Below are positions 8,542-16,698 of a DNA stretch of 37,400 bases, in pieces. Within the stretch, counting starts at the first letter, position 1. Every line of letters starts with the position of its first letter. The DNA is from CBETVX01 sp965539935. GTDB lineage: Bacteria; Bacillota; Clostridia; Peptostreptococcales; Caminicellaceae. The position numbers were made by a program, and so were the translations under genes. The stretch covers positions 1 to 37,400 of the forward strand of contig CBETVX010000029.1 of assembly GCA_965539935.1 (NCBI GenBank). Reading direction: 5' to 3'. Below the pieces are notes generated by a model. That model was given only the letters and a program-made list of their open reading frames with translations, made no database searches and was not told the DNA's origin.

Positions 8542-10476
8542 TTGAAAACTATTAGACTAACTGTTGCTCAAGCAGTAGTTAAATTCTTAAATAATCAATA
8601 CATAGAGTTTGATGGAAAAGAACAAAAATTTGTAAAGGGTATTTTCACGGTATTTGGGCATGGAAACGTAGTTGGATTAGGGGAAGCTTTATATCAAGAC
8701 CCAGGAGATTTAATAGTTCATCAAGGAAGAAATGAGCAAGGAATGGCCCATGCCGCAATAGCCTTTGCTAAGCAAAATCACAGAAAGCAGATATATGCAT
8801 GTACTTCTTCAGTAGGGCCTGGGGCTGCCAATATGGTTACGGCCGCAGCCACTGCAACTGCAAATAATATCCCAGTATTAATTTTACCTGGTGATGTATT
8901 TGCAACACGTCAACCTGATCCAGTGCTTCAACAAATTGAGCAGCCCCATAATCTATCTATAAGTACAAATGATGCTTTTAAAGCTGTTAGTAAATATTGG
9001 GATAGAGTAAACAGACCAGAACAATTAATGACAGCTATGATAAATGCTATGAGAGTGCTTACTGATCCAGCTGATACAGGTGCAGTTACTATAGGACTAC
9101 CACAAGATGTTCAAGCTGAGGCCTATGATTATCCAGAGTATTTCTTTAAAAAAAGAGTACATAGAGTTGAAAGAAGGCCGGCAGTCAAAGAAGCCATAGA
9201 AAATGCTATTAAGATTATTAAGAGTAAGAAAAAACCAATATTAATCTGTGGAGGAGGGGTTAGATACTCTGAAGCAGCAGATACATTTAAACAATTTGCA
9301 GAAAAGTTTAATATTCCCTTTGGGGAAACTCAAGCAGGTAAAAGTGCTATTGAATGGGATCATTATCTAAATCTTGGAGGAATAGGTGTAACAGGTAATC
9401 TTGCAGCTAATGTAATTGCTAAGGAAGCTGATTTAGTTATTGGAGTAGGAACAAGATTTACAGACTTTACAACTGCTTCAAAGGCCCTATTCCAAAATCC
9501 AGATGTAGATTTTTTAACAATAAATGTGTCAGAATTTGATGCATATAAATTAGATGCAACTATGATTGTAGCCGATGCAAAGGTTGCCCTTCAAGATATA
9601 TCAGAAAGATTGGATAGAGAAGGATATAGATCATCCTATAAGGATGAAATAGAGAATGCAAAGAAGGATTGGCTTAAGGAATTAGATAGACTATTTAAGA
9701 TAGATTATCACGATAAAGATTATAAACCTGAGATAGCAGGACATATAGACGAAGCACTTTCAGAATTTTATGAAGATACTGGTTCCTGTCTAACCCAAAC
9801 TAGAGTATTGGGTGAACTTGATAGACTTTTAGATGAAGATGCAATAGTGGTGGGAGCTTCAGGAAGTTTACCAGGAGATATGCAGAGAATTTGGTGTCCT
9901 AAAAAACCTAATACCTATCATATGGAATATGGATACTCATGTATGGGTTATGAAATAGCAGGGGCATTAGGGGTAAAATTAGCAAGACCTGAAAAAGAAG
10001 TATATGCCATGGTAGGTGATGGAAGCTATTTGATGCTTCATTCTGAACTAATTACTAGTATACAAGAGAATAAAAAGATTAATGTAATACTATTTGATAA
10101 CATGGGATTTGGATGTATCAATAATCTACAGATGTCTCAAGGAATTGGGAGTTTTAATACTGAGTTTAGATATAGAAATGAAGTAAGTGGGAAATTAGAT
10201 GGTAAATATGTTCAGATTGATTATGCAAAATGTGCCGAAGGTTATGGAGTAAAGACCTATTCCGTTAAAACAATTGAAGAACTAAGAGAAGCAATTAAAG
10301 ATTCTAAAAAACAAAAAATATCAACTTTAATAGATATAAAAGTCCTTCCTAAAACTATGACTGGAGGATATGGATCTTGGTGGCATGTTGGAGTACCAGC
10401 TGTATCTGAAAGTAAGGAAGTAGAGAAGGCATATTTAGAAAAAGAAAGACAATTAGCTAAAGCAAGGAAGTACTAA
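8542..10476 (+). CDS. iolD: 3D-(3,5/4)-trihydroxycyclohexane-1,2-dione hydrolase (TPP enzyme)
   Basis: A 644-residue thiamine-diphosphate enzyme that opens the inositol ring by hydrolysis. The N-terminal pyrimidine-binding domain has the activating glutamate at residue 65 (GRNEQGMAHAA). A central Rossmann-like domain follows, and the C-terminal domain carries the TPP motif from GDG (492-494) to the NN of INN. The start is TTG 8542: a strong GGAGGGGG SD spans 8529-8536 and the ATG at 8527 lies on that SD, so it cannot be the start. The order B-D-E-G around it is classic for iol operons. Confidence 0.92.
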   Translation: MKTIRLTVAQAVVKFLNNQYIEFDGKEQKFVKGIFTVFGHGNVVGLGEALYQDPGDLIVHQGRNEQGMAHAAIAFAKQNHRKQIYACTSSVGPGAANMVTAAATATANNIPVLILPGDVFATRQPDPVLQQIEQPHNLSISTNDAFKAVSKYWDRVNRPEQLMTAMINAMRVLTDPADTGAVTIGLPQDVQAEAYDYPEYFFKKRVHRVERRPAVKEAIENAIKIIKSKKKPILICGGGVRYSEAADTFKQFAEKFNIPFGETQAGKSAIEWDHYLNLGGIGVTGNLAANVIAKEADLVIGVGTRFTDFTTASKALFQNPDVDFLTINVSEFDAYKLDATMIVADAKVALQDISERLDREGYRSSYKDEIENAKKDWLKELDRLFKIDYHDKDYKPEIAGHIDEALSEFYEDTGSCLTQTRVLGELDRLLDEDAIVVGASGSLPGDMQRIWCPKKPNTYHMEYGYSCMGYEIAGALGVKLARPEKEVYAMVGDGSYLMLHSELITSIQENKKINVILFDNMGFGCINNLQMSQGIGSFNTEFRYRNEVSGKLDGKYVQIDYAKCAEGYGVKTYSVKTIEELREAIKDSKKQKISTLIDIKVLPKTMTGGYGSWWHVGVPAVSESKEVEKAYLEKERQLAKARKY

Positions 10477-10530
10477 TATAAAATATTTGTTTATCCTGTG
10501 TTAAGGAAAAATAAAGGGGGTAGCTTCAAA

Positions 10531-11433
10531 ATGAAAATGGAAAAAAGCAAAGTAAAATTAGGTATCGCTCCTATCGCATGGACCAATGATGACCTTCCAG
10601 AATTAGGGAGAGAAAACACCTTCGAACAATGTGTAAGTGAAATGGCCTTGGCAGGTTTCACTGGAAGTGAAGTAGGAAATAAATATCCAAAAGATACTAA
10701 AGTATTGAAAAAAGCTTTAGATTTAAGAGGAATTCAAATTTGTAATGCATGGTTTAGTACCTTCTTTACAACTAAACCAGAAGAAGAGACTATAGAGGCA
10801 TTTATGAAGCATAGAGATTTCCTATATGAAATGGGAGCAAAGGTAGTAGGTTGTTCTGAACAAGGCCATTCTATACAGGGGTTAGATAAGCCAATATTTG
10901 ATGAAAAGCCAGTATTCACAGAAGAAGAGTGGGAGAAACTAACGAAGGGTATGAATAAACTTGCAAAACTAGCAGCTGAAAAGGGAATGAAGGTAAGTTT
11001 ACATCATCATATGGGAACAGGTATACAAACTCCTGAAGAAGTAGATAAATTCATGGAAATAACTAATGATGATGTATATTTACTATTAGATACAGGACAT
11101 ATATTTTTCTCTGAAGGGACCCAAGAAGCAGTTGATAATTTAATAGATAAGTATGTTAATAGGATAATACACGTTCATCTAAAGGATGTTAGAAAGGATG
11201 TTTTAAAGAGAGTTAAAGAAGAAAAATTGACTTTCCTACAGGCTGTAAAGGAAGGGATTTTTACAGTTCCAGGAGATGGAGATATTGACTTTGACCATAC
11301 ATTTGAAGTCCTTTCTACTAGTGGATATGAAGGATGGATGGTAGTTGAAGCAGAACAAGACCCTGTAAAGGCCAATCCTTTAGAATATGCTATTAAAGCT
11401 AGAAAGTTTATTGCTGAAAAAACAGGGCTATAA
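10531..11433 (+). CDS. iolE: Inosose (2-keto-myo-inositol) dehydratase
   Basis: A 300-residue TIM-barrel protein of the xylose-isomerase-like family that removes water from 2-keto-myo-inositol. It starts KLGIAPIAWTNDDLPELG, the standard IolE opening. Metal-site segments are SLHHHMGTG, LLLDTGHIFF, IIHVHLKDVR and VVEAEQDP. ATG 10531 is chosen because AAAGGGGG lies 10 bases before it; the in-frame extension back to 10498 has no SD. The intergenic gap after iolD is 54 bases, the longest in the operon, and I see no terminator in it. Confidence 0.93.
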   Translation: MKMEKSKVKLGIAPIAWTNDDLPELGRENTFEQCVSEMALAGFTGSEVGNKYPKDTKVLKKALDLRGIQICNAWFSTFFTTKPEEETIEAFMKHRDFLYEMGAKVVGCSEQGHSIQGLDKPIFDEKPVFTEEEWEKLTKGMNKLAKLAAEKGMKVSLHHHMGTGIQTPEEVDKFMEITNDDVYLLLDTGHIFFSEGTQEAVDNLIDKYVNRIIHVHLKDVRKDVLKRVKEEKLTFLQAVKEGIFTVPGDGDIDFDHTFEVLSTSGYEGWMVVEAEQDPVKANPLEYAIKARKFIAEKTGL

Positions 11434-11457
11434 GAAAACAAATAAAGGGGGAAAATT

Positions 11458-12468
11458 ATGTTAAAGGTTGGAATTATAGGTGCTGGTCGAATAGGAAAGG
11501 TACATACTGAGAGTATAACAAAATATGTTCCTAATGCTGTTGTAAAGGCTATTGCAGACCCATTTATAAATGAAGAAACTAAAGAATGGGCAAAAGCAAT
11601 GGGAGTTGAGTACATTTATACAGACTATAAAGATATTTTAAATGATTCGGAAATTGAGGCAGTTTTGGTTTGCTCATCAACGGATACCCATGCTCCTATA
11701 TCTATTGAAGCAGCTAAGGCAGGGAAACATATATTTTGCGAAAAGCCAATAGACAAAGAACTGGATAAAATTTATGAAGTATTAAAGATTGTTGAAGAAA
11801 CAGGAGTTAAATTTCAAGTTGGATTTAATAGGAGATTTGACCATAATTTTAAAGCAATAAAGGAAGCAGTGGAAGGCGGAAGGATTGGAGTACCACATAT
11901 TATTAAAATCACCTCTAGGGACCCAGGAGCACCTCCAATTGATTATGTTAAGGTATCCGGTGGTATTTTCTTAGATATGACTATCCATGACTTTGATATG
12001 GTTCGATATTTATCAGGTAGTGAAGTTGAAGAAGTATATTCAGTAGGTAATGTTTTAGTTGATCCCCAAATTGGAGAAGCAGGAGATATTGATACTGCAA
12101 TTATAACATTAAAATTGGCCAATGGAGCATTGGCAGTTATTGATAATAGTAGAGAAGCGGCATATGGATATGATCAGCGAGCAGAAGTTTTTGGATCAAA
12201 GGGGTCAGTTGCTGTTTCTAATGATACTAATTCAACAGCTGTATTAAGTACAAATGAAGGAGTAGTTTCAGAAAAACCACTTTATTTCTTCTTAGAAAGA
12301 TATATGAAGTCCTTTGCTGATGAAATCAAAGAGTTTGTAGAGGCTATAGTTAATAATACTGAAGTACCTGTTACTGGAGAAGATGGTTTAAAACCTGTAT
12401 TAATAGCAATGGCTGCTAAGAAGTCTTTAGATGAAAAAAGACCTGTCAAGATAAGTGAGATTGAATAA
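11458..12468 (+). CDS. iolG: Myo-inositol 2-dehydrogenase
   Basis: A 336-residue Gfo/Idh/MocA enzyme catalysing the first catabolic step, NAD-dependent oxidation of myo-inositol to 2-keto-myo-inositol. The Rossmann motif is IGAGRIGKVH (residues 7-16). The catalytic residues are Lys96 in EKP and Asp173 and His177 in DMTIHD. It opens like Bacillus IolG and sits directly behind iolE, 24 bases downstream with SD AAAGGGGG. Of the two Gfo/Idh proteins in the window this is the better candidate for the main IolG, because it belongs to the catabolic operon. Confidence 0.9.
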   Translation: MLKVGIIGAGRIGKVHTESITKYVPNAVVKAIADPFINEETKEWAKAMGVEYIYTDYKDILNDSEIEAVLVCSSTDTHAPISIEAAKAGKHIFCEKPIDKELDKIYEVLKIVEETGVKFQVGFNRRFDHNFKAIKEAVEGGRIGVPHIIKITSRDPGAPPIDYVKVSGGIFLDMTIHDFDMVRYLSGSEVEEVYSVGNVLVDPQIGEAGDIDTAIITLKLANGALAVIDNSREAAYGYDQRAEVFGSKGSVAVSNDTNSTAVLSTNEGVVSEKPLYFFLERYMKSFADEIKEFVEAIVNNTEVPVTGEDGLKPVLIAMAAKKSLDEKRPVKISEIE

Positions 12469-12493
12469 AAAGTTCAACAAGGGGGAGATAAAT

Positions 12494-13891
12494 ATGACAG
12501 AGTTAGTAATTTCAGAAGCTAAAGATTATATTGCAGACTTAATTGAAAGAGCAAGGAAGGCTCAGAGTGAGATTGAAAATTATACACAAGAACAAGTTGA
12601 TACGTTAGTTAAAGCTATTGCCTGGGAAGTAGTTAAAGAAGAAAACTCAAAGATTATTGCTAGTTTAGCAGTGGAAGAATCAAGATTAGGTAACTATGAT
12701 GGAAAATATACTAAACTTCAAAAGAAAGTAAGAGGAACCTTAAGAGATTTAAATGGTGCTAAATCAGTAGGTATAATCGAAGAAAATCATGAAAAGGGAC
12801 TAATAAAAATTGCTAAACCAGTTGGTGTAATAGGGGCCCTTGTACCATGTACTAATCCAGAAGCCACACCTGTAATAAAGGCCATGAATGCAATAAAGGG
12901 CAGAAATGCAATAATATTTGCACCTCATCCACGTACAAAAAAGACTAACACATTAATAATCAATACTATGCGTAAAGCTCTGAAAAAGTATGGAGCACCA
13001 GAAGATTTACTTATACCAATAGAAGAACCTACTATGGAAATAAGTGGAGAACTTATGAAACAATGTGATTTAGTAGTTGCAACAGGTGGCTCAGGTATGG
13101 TAAAGGCAGCATATAGTTCAGGAACTCCTGCCTATGGAGTTGGAGCAGGTAATGCAGTAGTGGTAGTAGACGAAACAGCAGATCTAAAAGAGGCTGCAAA
13201 TAAGATAATGTTAAGTAAGACCTTCGATTACGCTACCAGCTGTTCATCTGATAATTCTATTGTAGTAGTGGAAAGTGTCTATGAACAGTTACTAGAGAAT
13301 TTACAGGCAGAGGGTGGATATTTAACTAACACAGAAGAAAAAGAAAAAATAAAAAATGCCCTTTGGATTCATGGTCATTTAAATCGAGAAATAATAGCAC
13401 AGCCCGCTAGTAAAATAGCTGAAGTTGCTGGCATTGAAATAGGAGAAGATAAAACGTTCATAATGGTAGAAGAAACTGGCGTTGGAATTGATTATCCATT
13501 CTCAGGAGAGAAAATGTCAGTAGTTTTAACAGTATATAAAGTTAAAGATTTTAATGAAGCGATAAATAAAGTGAATGAAATCACATCATATCAAGGTACT
13601 GGTCATTCATGTGGTTTATATACAACTGATGATGAAAGGGTAAAAGAAATTGGATTAAGAACTAAAACTAGTAGAGTAATGATAAGACAACCACAATGTT
13701 ATGGAAATAGTGGAAACTGGGATAATGGAATGCCCTTTACTTTAACTCTTGGTTGTGGAACCTGGGGAGGAAATATAGCCTCAGAAAATATAACATGGAA
13801 ACATTTTATAAATGTTACTTGGGTATCAAAGCCAATTGAACCTGTAATACCAAGTGATGAAGAATTATTTGGAGAAGTTATAAATAATTAA
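12494..13891 (+). CDS. CoA-acylating aldehyde dehydrogenase, AdhE/SauS type, in place of IolA
   Basis: A 465-residue aldehyde dehydrogenase with the catalytic cysteine at residue 250 (DYATSCSSDNS). The fold matches the ALDH half of AdhE and the acylating sulfoacetaldehyde dehydrogenase SauS: PVGVIGALVPCTNPEATPV, ATGGSGMVKAAYSSGTPAYG and the C-terminal LTLGCGTWGGNIASENIT are diagnostic. The alcohol-dehydrogenase half of AdhE is absent. The start is ATG 12494, behind GGGGGAG. It is the last gene of the iol operon, where iolA is usually expected, so the likely substrate is malonate semialdehyde from IolJ, which is a structural analogue of sulfoacetaldehyde. The product, malonyl-CoA or acetyl-CoA plus CO2, is not decidable here. 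The role is inferred. Confidence 0.8.
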   Translation: MTELVISEAKDYIADLIERARKAQSEIENYTQEQVDTLVKAIAWEVVKEENSKIIASLAVEESRLGNYDGKYTKLQKKVRGTLRDLNGAKSVGIIEENHEKGLIKIAKPVGVIGALVPCTNPEATPVIKAMNAIKGRNAIIFAPHPRTKKTNTLIINTMRKALKKYGAPEDLLIPIEEPTMEISGELMKQCDLVVATGGSGMVKAAYSSGTPAYGVGAGNAVVVVDETADLKEAANKIMLSKTFDYATSCSSDNSIVVVESVYEQLLENLQAEGGYLTNTEEKEKIKNALWIHGHLNREIIAQPASKIAEVAGIEIGEDKTFIMVEETGVGIDYPFSGEKMSVVLTVYKVKDFNEAINKVNEITSYQGTGHSCGLYTTDDERVKEIGLRTKTSRVMIRQPQCYGNSGNWDNGMPFTLTLGCGTWGGNIASENITWKHFINVTWVSKPIEPVIPSDEELFGEVINN

Positions 13892-13927
13892 ATATATGGA
13901 GAGAAAAATCCCCTCAAAATAAATAGG

Positions 13928-13975
13928 CTGTCTCAAAAGTAATATTACTTTTGATAGACAGTCTCTTTATTGTTT
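13928..13975 (+). terminator. Intrinsic terminator of the iol operon
   Basis: CTGTCT pairs with AGACAG (ending at 13961) and an inner CAAAAGTAAT pairs with ATTACTTTTG, with a two-base bulge on the right arm. A T-rich tail (TCTCTTTATTGTTT) follows. It lies 37 bases after the aldehyde dehydrogenase stop. Confidence 0.85.
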
Positions 13976-13999
13976 ACATATAGAAAAATATGGTATTAT
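13970..13999 (+). promoter_or_regulatory. Possible promoter of the aldo/keto reductase gene
   Basis: TTGTTT (13970-13975) and TATTAT (13994-13999) lie 18 bases apart, 36 bases before the gene and just after the iol terminator. Match to consensus is only moderate. Confidence 0.4.
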
Positions 14000-14035
14000 T
14001 TAATTATAATAATAACTGAATATGGAGGGATAATG

Positions 14036-15175
14036 ATGCAGTACAGAAAATTAGGTATGACAGAAAAGGAAGTGTCTATATTAGGTTATGGAACAATGAG
14101 ATTACCTTTGATTTCAGAAGCCAATGGAGATATTAATGAAGAAGAAGCTATAAAGCAAATAAGATATGCAATTGATAATGGAGTAAACTATATTGATACT
14201 GCTTATCCATATCATGGTGGCATGAGTGAAGTGGTTGTAGGCAAAGCACTAAAGGATGGATACAGAGAAAAAATATATCTAGCAGATAAATTACCTCCTT
14301 GGCTTGTAGACAGTAGGGAAGATATGGATAGGTTATTAAATGAACAATTGGACAAACTTCAAACTGACTATATAGATTTTTATCTTGTACATGCACTTAC
14401 AGAAAAAAGATGGAGAATGGCTAAAGAAAATGATATATTTGATTTTCTAGATTCGGCACTTAAAAGTGGAAAGGTTAAACATGTTGGGTTTTCATTTCAT
14501 GACGAACTCCCATTATTTAAAGAAATATTAGATTCCTATGACTGGGAGTTCTGTCAACTGCAATATAATTTTATGGACCAAAACTATCAAGCAGGAATAG
14601 ATGGTCTTAATCTTGCGGCTAAAAGGGGACTAGGAATTATCATAATGGAGCCTTTAAGGGGAGGAAGCCTTGTAAAAAAAGTTCCAAAGGATATTCAAAA
14701 AATATGGGATAGGGCAGAAACAAAGAGAACTCCAGCGGAATGGGCTTTTAGGTTTTTGTGGGATAATCCAAATATTAGTTTGGTATTAAGTGGAATGAAC
14801 GATATGAAACATATTAAAGAAAATATAAATAGCGCTAGTGAAGCTAAACCTAATTCCCTAACCCTTAGAGAAAAGGAACTAATAGAAGAGGTTAGAAAAC
14901 TATATGAAGAAAAAATAGTAGTAAATTGTACTAATTGTAGATATTGTATGCCTTGTCCAGTAGGAGTAGGCATTCCAGAGAGTTTTACTCAGCTTAACAA
15001 TGCTTTTATGTATGATGATATAGAATCAGCAAAGTTTCAATACAATATTTTTGTAAAAAAACAAGATAAAAATGCTTCTAAATGTGTTGAGTGTGGGAAA
15101 TGTGAGAAGGAATGTCCACAAAATATTGAAATAAGAAAAATGCTTAAAGAAGTTGTAAAAGTATTAGAAGACTAA
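14036..15175 (+). CDS. Aldo/keto reductase with C-terminal 4Fe-4S domain
   Basis: A 379-residue protein. Residues 1-280 are an aldo/keto reductase barrel with the usual tetrad visible: Asp54 and Tyr59 (DTAYPYHGG), Lys85 and His119 (FYLVHAL). The C-terminus carries two cysteine clusters, Cys298-301-304-307 followed by Pro, and Cys350-353-356-360 followed by Pro, as expected for iron-sulfur binding. This COG1453-type fusion is common in anaerobes and suggests electron exchange with ferredoxin; the substrate is not known. Start: two adjacent ATGs lie at 14033 and 14036; GGAGGG at 14024-14029 leaves a normal 6-base gap only to 14036. It has its own terminator, so it is not part of the iol operon. 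Confidence 0.88.
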   Translation: MQYRKLGMTEKEVSILGYGTMRLPLISEANGDINEEEAIKQIRYAIDNGVNYIDTAYPYHGGMSEVVVGKALKDGYREKIYLADKLPPWLVDSREDMDRLLNEQLDKLQTDYIDFYLVHALTEKRWRMAKENDIFDFLDSALKSGKVKHVGFSFHDELPLFKEILDSYDWEFCQLQYNFMDQNYQAGIDGLNLAAKRGLGIIIMEPLRGGSLVKKVPKDIQKIWDRAETKRTPAEWAFRFLWDNPNISLVLSGMNDMKHIKENINSASEAKPNSLTLREKELIEEVRKLYEEKIVVNCTNCRYCMPCPVGVGIPESFTQLNNAFMYDDIESAKFQYNIFVKKQDKNASKCVECGKCEKECPQNIEIRKMLKEVVKVLED

Positions 15176-15241
15176 GAAAATTATTATTTTATTACAGGTA
15201 TAAATAAATTTTGGTTTTTATAATAATAAATAGCAAATAAT

Positions 15242-15276
15242 AAAAACAGGTATTAATATTAATGCCTGTTTTTTTA
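15242..15276 (+). terminator. Intrinsic terminator after the aldo/keto reductase
   Basis: The hairpin AACAGGTATTAAT / ATTAATGCCTGTT has one G-U pair and is flanked by A5 before and T7 after, so it may work in both directions. Confidence 0.85.
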
Positions 15277-15303
15277 CTCAGAATTATCATAGGGTATATA
15301 TAA

Positions 15304-15338
15304 TAATATATTAGTAAGTAAAATCACTTAATATATTA
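15304..15338. repeat. Inverted repeat in the glycosyltransferase leader
   Basis: TAATATATTA occurs at 15304-15313 and again at 15329-15338. Each copy is itself a palindrome, and inner AAGT/ACTT pairs add to a hairpin with a two-base bulge. It lies 20-55 bases before the ATG and could be an operator or an mRNA structure. Such AT-only repeats can arise by chance in DNA this AT-rich. Confidence 0.4.
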
Positions 15339-15360
15339 CAAAGATAAAGGAGGCTTTAGG

Positions 15361-16464
15361 ATGGACTCAAAATGCGACATATTAATACTATCAGCTTCCT
15401 TTGGATATGGACATAATAGTGTAGCTAAAGCAGTTAAAGAACAGATTAATCATATTAATAAAGGTTATATTGTAGAAGTTATGGATATTTTAGATGTATT
15501 CCATCCTACAGTTAAAAAAGTTTCAAAATCTATCTATAATATACTGACTAAAAGATTTCCTAAAATTTATAACTATTTTTATAACATAAAAAAAGATTAT
15601 AAAAATAATATTATAGACTCTGTATTATATTTCTCATATTATAATGAAGTTAGGACTATGGTGGAAAATAAAAAACCAGATATCATAATAAGTACATTCC
15701 CTCTATGCTCTGGCTTCATTTCAAAAATTAAAGAAAGAGATAATGTAAATATACCCTTAATTACAATTGTAACAGATGTTGTGGATAGTTGGGAATGGAT
15801 TCATAATGGCACTGATTTGTATTTTCTCCCATCAAAAGAAATCAGAGAAAAATATATAGCAAAGGGTGTTGAAAGATCCAAGGTAAGGGTAACCGGTATA
15901 CCAGTTAAAGAAGAGTTTTATACAAAGGATACTAGAAATAAGAAAAAAACAAAACAGATACTTATTATGGATAGTGCCATGGGGAAAGTAGGAATAGATA
16001 ATAAACTATTGGACAGTCTGGGTCAGCTTAAGGATGTAAAAACCGTAATTGTTACAGGAAGTAATAAAAAACTTTATCATGAGCTAAAAGGAAAAAACAA
16101 ATATAGCAATATAGAAATACTAGGGTATACCAATGAAATAGCAAAATTAATGGATGCATCGGACTTGCTTATAACTAAGCCAGGAGGGGTAACATTATTT
16201 GAATCAATTAATAAATGTATTCCATCCATATTTACAAAGTCTGATGTAGGGCAAGAATGTGGAAATATAGATTTTATTGTTAATTCTGGTATAGGAGTTA
16301 TGGTGGATTACAATGAAAATTGTGAAGAATTATTAAAAATGATAAAAAATATACTCAATGATAAGAAGAAATGTGAAGAAATAATTAGCAATATGAAAAG
16401 TATTAGGGAAGATATGGAGTCACAGAAGATAGGTCAGTATTCCCTAGAGCTATTGTATAGATAA
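15361..16464 (+). CDS. Glycosyltransferase of the MGDG synthase/UgtP type
   Basis: A 367-residue GT-B glycosyltransferase. The N-terminal domain starts ILILSASFGYGHNSVAKAV (residues 6-24), matching the MGDG-synthase domain with its glycine/histidine acceptor loop. The C-terminal UDP-sugar-binding domain shows the MurG-like ITKPGGVTLFESINKCIP. By homology to Bacillus UgtP and plant MGDG synthases it probably transfers a hexose from a UDP-sugar to diacylglycerol at the inner membrane face, making glycolipid. MurG is less likely, since the N-terminal domain is of the MGDG type. It is monocistronic or leads into the ureohydrolase gene. SD AAAGGAGG precedes ATG 15361. Confidence 0.8.
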   Translation: MDSKCDILILSASFGYGHNSVAKAVKEQINHINKGYIVEVMDILDVFHPTVKKVSKSIYNILTKRFPKIYNYFYNIKKDYKNNIIDSVLYFSYYNEVRTMVENKKPDIIISTFPLCSGFISKIKERDNVNIPLITIVTDVVDSWEWIHNGTDLYFLPSKEIREKYIAKGVERSKVRVTGIPVKEEFYTKDTRNKKKTKQILIMDSAMGKVGIDNKLLDSLGQLKDVKTVIVTGSNKKLYHELKGKNKYSNIEILGYTNEIAKLMDASDLLITKPGGVTLFESINKCIPSIFTKSDVGQECGNIDFIVNSGIGVMVDYNENCEELLKMIKNILNDKKKCEEIISNMKSIREDMESQKIGQYSLELLYR

Positions 16465-16641
16465 AGATAAAACACGGATTCTAATTAAAGATAATAGGGC
16501 TGAATAGAAAAAAACATGAGTTATATAATATTCACTACTTATGGTGATTATTTAAAGATTATTTGATTTGAGGGTAGTCTAATAAATTAAATAAGGCTTT
16601 TGATTTATGAAAAGATATAATATAATATATGAAGAAATTGT

Positions 16642-16682
16642 AAAGATTACCTTAATTAGATTAAAAAAGGTAATCTTTTTAT
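16642..16682 (+). terminator. Terminator-like hairpin in the hutG leader
   Basis: AAAGATTACCTT (16642-16653) pairs with AAGGTAATCTTT (16667-16678), and T-rich sequence follows. It ends only a few bases before the hutG SD (GGGGGAGG at 16684-16691). It is either the late terminator of the glycosyltransferase transcript or an attenuator for hutG. AT-rich promoter-like sequence (TATAAT at 16616-16621 and 16621-16626) lies just upstream. Confidence 0.7.
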
Positions 16683-16698
16683 ATGGGGGAGGATAGAT

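Noticed and set aside
11175..11615. 146-codon minus-strand open frame across the iolE/iolG junction
   Set aside because: It lies wholly opposite two well-supported genes, has no SD and its composition is that of a complement shadow.
16465..16640. Riboswitch or RNA gene in the gap before hutG
   Set aside because: I found no conserved riboswitch core, T-box or structured element apart from the hairpin at 16642-16682.
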